Origin: Acanthornis magna
Lineage: Eukaryota > Chordata > Aves > Passeriformes > Acanthizidae
DNA length: 64,000 nt
Direction: 5' to 3'
NCBI GenBank assembly: GCA_036785705.1
Contig: JAWUZG010000015.1
Coordinates: forward strand, 4,913,001-4,977,000
The notes beneath the pieces were generated by a model. That model was not told the DNA's origin. It did not search any database and was given only the letters and a program-made list of their open reading frames with translations. The translations under genes were made by a program, and so were the position numbers. Below, one piece after another: positions 62,243 to 64,000 of the stretch (position 1 is its first letter; every line of letters begins with the position of its first letter).

Positions 62243-64000
62243 CTATGAAAAAAGAAGGAAAAAACAAAGGGTCAAACACCAGTAACAAGCATCACTGAAT
62301 AAGCACAATGCACTGCAGAGACCCTAAATATGTTTTAGAAACTCAGAGCTGAAGTGCCACTGAAACCCTGATCAAGAGTATTCCAGAACACCCTGAATTC
62401 TGCACAGGGCGAGCACAGTCCTGCCAAGCCTGTTCCCACAACAAGGCTCATATGACCTGCCAGTAAGTCACTCCAGGAGCTAAACTGTCCAACAAATCCC
62501 ACGGAAACAAGGAGCGATTAGCCTTCAGCCTGCTTCAGCTCCCTGAACCAGGTTACAGCAGGGTCAGTGCTGGGGCAGGACAAGGGAATGGGAAACAGGC
62601 CACAGCAGTCCCTGGTAAAGCTGCTGCAGAGCATTTGCAACCAAAGGGAAATGTTAAATAAAGTCCAGTTTGCTGGAAAACAGCAATCGTGCTCATTAAG
62701 ACAAATATTCTCCCACAACCACGTGAACCTACTCGTCTCTATAATTTAGTCCTGGATATATTTTAAGATGTCAGGACAACCCAAGACTCTCTCAATCAGC
62801 TATCTGGCTGCCCAAAAAGCAAACAACCTACTAAAGTACATTGGTCAGAAAAACTATGCATCCTCTGGAATAGGTAAAGCAGAAACTAACAGAAAAACTG
62901 TCTCTGATTTGATGGGAATGGAGCTAAGGAACAAAAGTGTGTTTAATCCATTCTCTGCTGAACATTTTCTAATGAAAAACTCTAAAACTAGCAAGTCAGT
63001 CACACTGCATAGTGTCCCTTAATGTTTGCACAGAAAATGTGATGCTCCAGTGATTCACTCCCTCTGCTGTTCACAACTGTAAGGTCTCATTTTAGGCCTT
63101 ACAATACTAATATTTAATTTAAGAGACATCTAGTAAAGCATTTCAAGTTACACAGTAAGATTTTTTCAGGAACAATTTCTTTTCAAGGTACACTCTGCTG
63201 CCTGCCCCTAAGTCATCTTCATTTAAATATAGTGAGAGTGAAATGCAACAGAGTGACTGGGACCACAGTTATATACTGCTCATGTAATTCATTTTAAATG
63301 GCTTTCCATGCAAGAAGTCCTTCGAAGTAGTGCTTCTTAAGGCCAGATTCATGACACCACAAGAAATGAGTGTATTTTAAACCTTTGGCCTTGGGCACAC
63401 TTTAAGAGGGTCTTCCCTACCCACAAGCTTTTCACTGGCTAAGTCTCTGCAGCACCTTTACCCATGGAAACATGCACAGAGAGGGACAACCATCAGCCCA
63501 GAGAGCTGCCAGCAGGTTATTCTGGGGATGCTCAGATCAGCAGACAGCTTGTACTGCAGGAGAGCCTGCAGAGGCAGAACAGGACAGGACAGACAGTCCT
63601 GCCACCCCAGCAGGTGACAGCAGGGAGGCTGCGCCCATGCAAGAGCAGTCATGCGTTAGTGGCTCTCATCCACATGCCCTTTAAAAAAGAAACCAAAAAC
63701 CTCCTTCTAACAGTTTCCTATGCCTTGTTGGGAAGCCACCACCCCTGTGGACACAGGAGCTGCTGTTCAGCACACAATCAAATGACCACTGCTCAACAAG
63801 TGACGGTGCCCGGGCAGAATGGCAGCGGCTGCTCACACTCAGCTCTTGGCTGGCAGCAAGTGCAGGGTTACTCGACTCAGCTCGGTGCTCGCTCTTGCTG
63901 CAAGCCACATTTTTGTTGTCTTACCTTTGCACTACCCAAATGGTCAGCTAACATGACTCAGGGGATACGAGGTAGCTCGATTGTACAAGTCCGGCCTTTT
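62243..64000 (-). other. STK4: STK4 intron running off the right edge
   Basis: Starts at the acceptor preceding the hinge exon and continues past the window end. No upstream STK4 exon, repeat family or RNA gene recognised. Confidence 0.8.

Noticed and set aside
62250..64000. Search for the upstream STK4 exon encoding the Gly-rich loop and preceding residues
   Set aside because: No stretch translates to the expected MST1 N-lobe on the - strand, so it lies beyond the window.

Overview
The window is animal nuclear DNA, most likely from a bird. It has spliced vertebrate genes, long introns, few interspersed repeats, and the only mobile elements I recognise are decayed CR1-type LINE pieces. Crocodilians and turtles also carry CR1, so the class is an inference.

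Two genes are supported, converging tail to tail. On the + strand is KCNS1, the silent Kv9.1 potassium-channel subunit. Its coding sequence is complete in two exons (11839-12804 and 16715-17170, 473 residues). A CpG island at about 6540-7910 lies upstream and holds good splice donors, a G-quadruplex-like tract and a GC-rich minisatellite; it is the likely promoter and 5' exon. On the - strand is STK4 (MST1, the Hippo-pathway kinase). Eight coding exons between 25412 and 62242 give residues 82-487 by human numbering; the exons for the first ~81 residues lie past the right edge. The STK4/KCNS1 convergent pair is also the human 20q13 arrangement.

Layout: 1-6.5 kb, intergenic, no gene recognised; 6.5-7.9 kb, CpG island; 7.3-11.8 kb, KCNS1 5' intron; 11.8-17.2 kb, KCNS1 coding exons around a 3.9-kb intron; 17.2-19.0 kb, candidate KCNS1 3' UTR; 19.0-22.5 kb, gap between the two 3' ends; 22.5-25.4 kb, candidate STK4 3' UTR; 25.4-62.2 kb, STK4 exons separated by introns, including a 19-kb last intron; 62.2-64 kb, further STK4 intron.

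The two genes are not known to work together: one is a neuronal channel modifier and the other a broadly expressed kinase. I found no new gene system. The most distinctive structures are the repeat-rich KCNS1 CpG island, an internally deleted CR1 copy, and lineage differences at the STK4 caspase sites.
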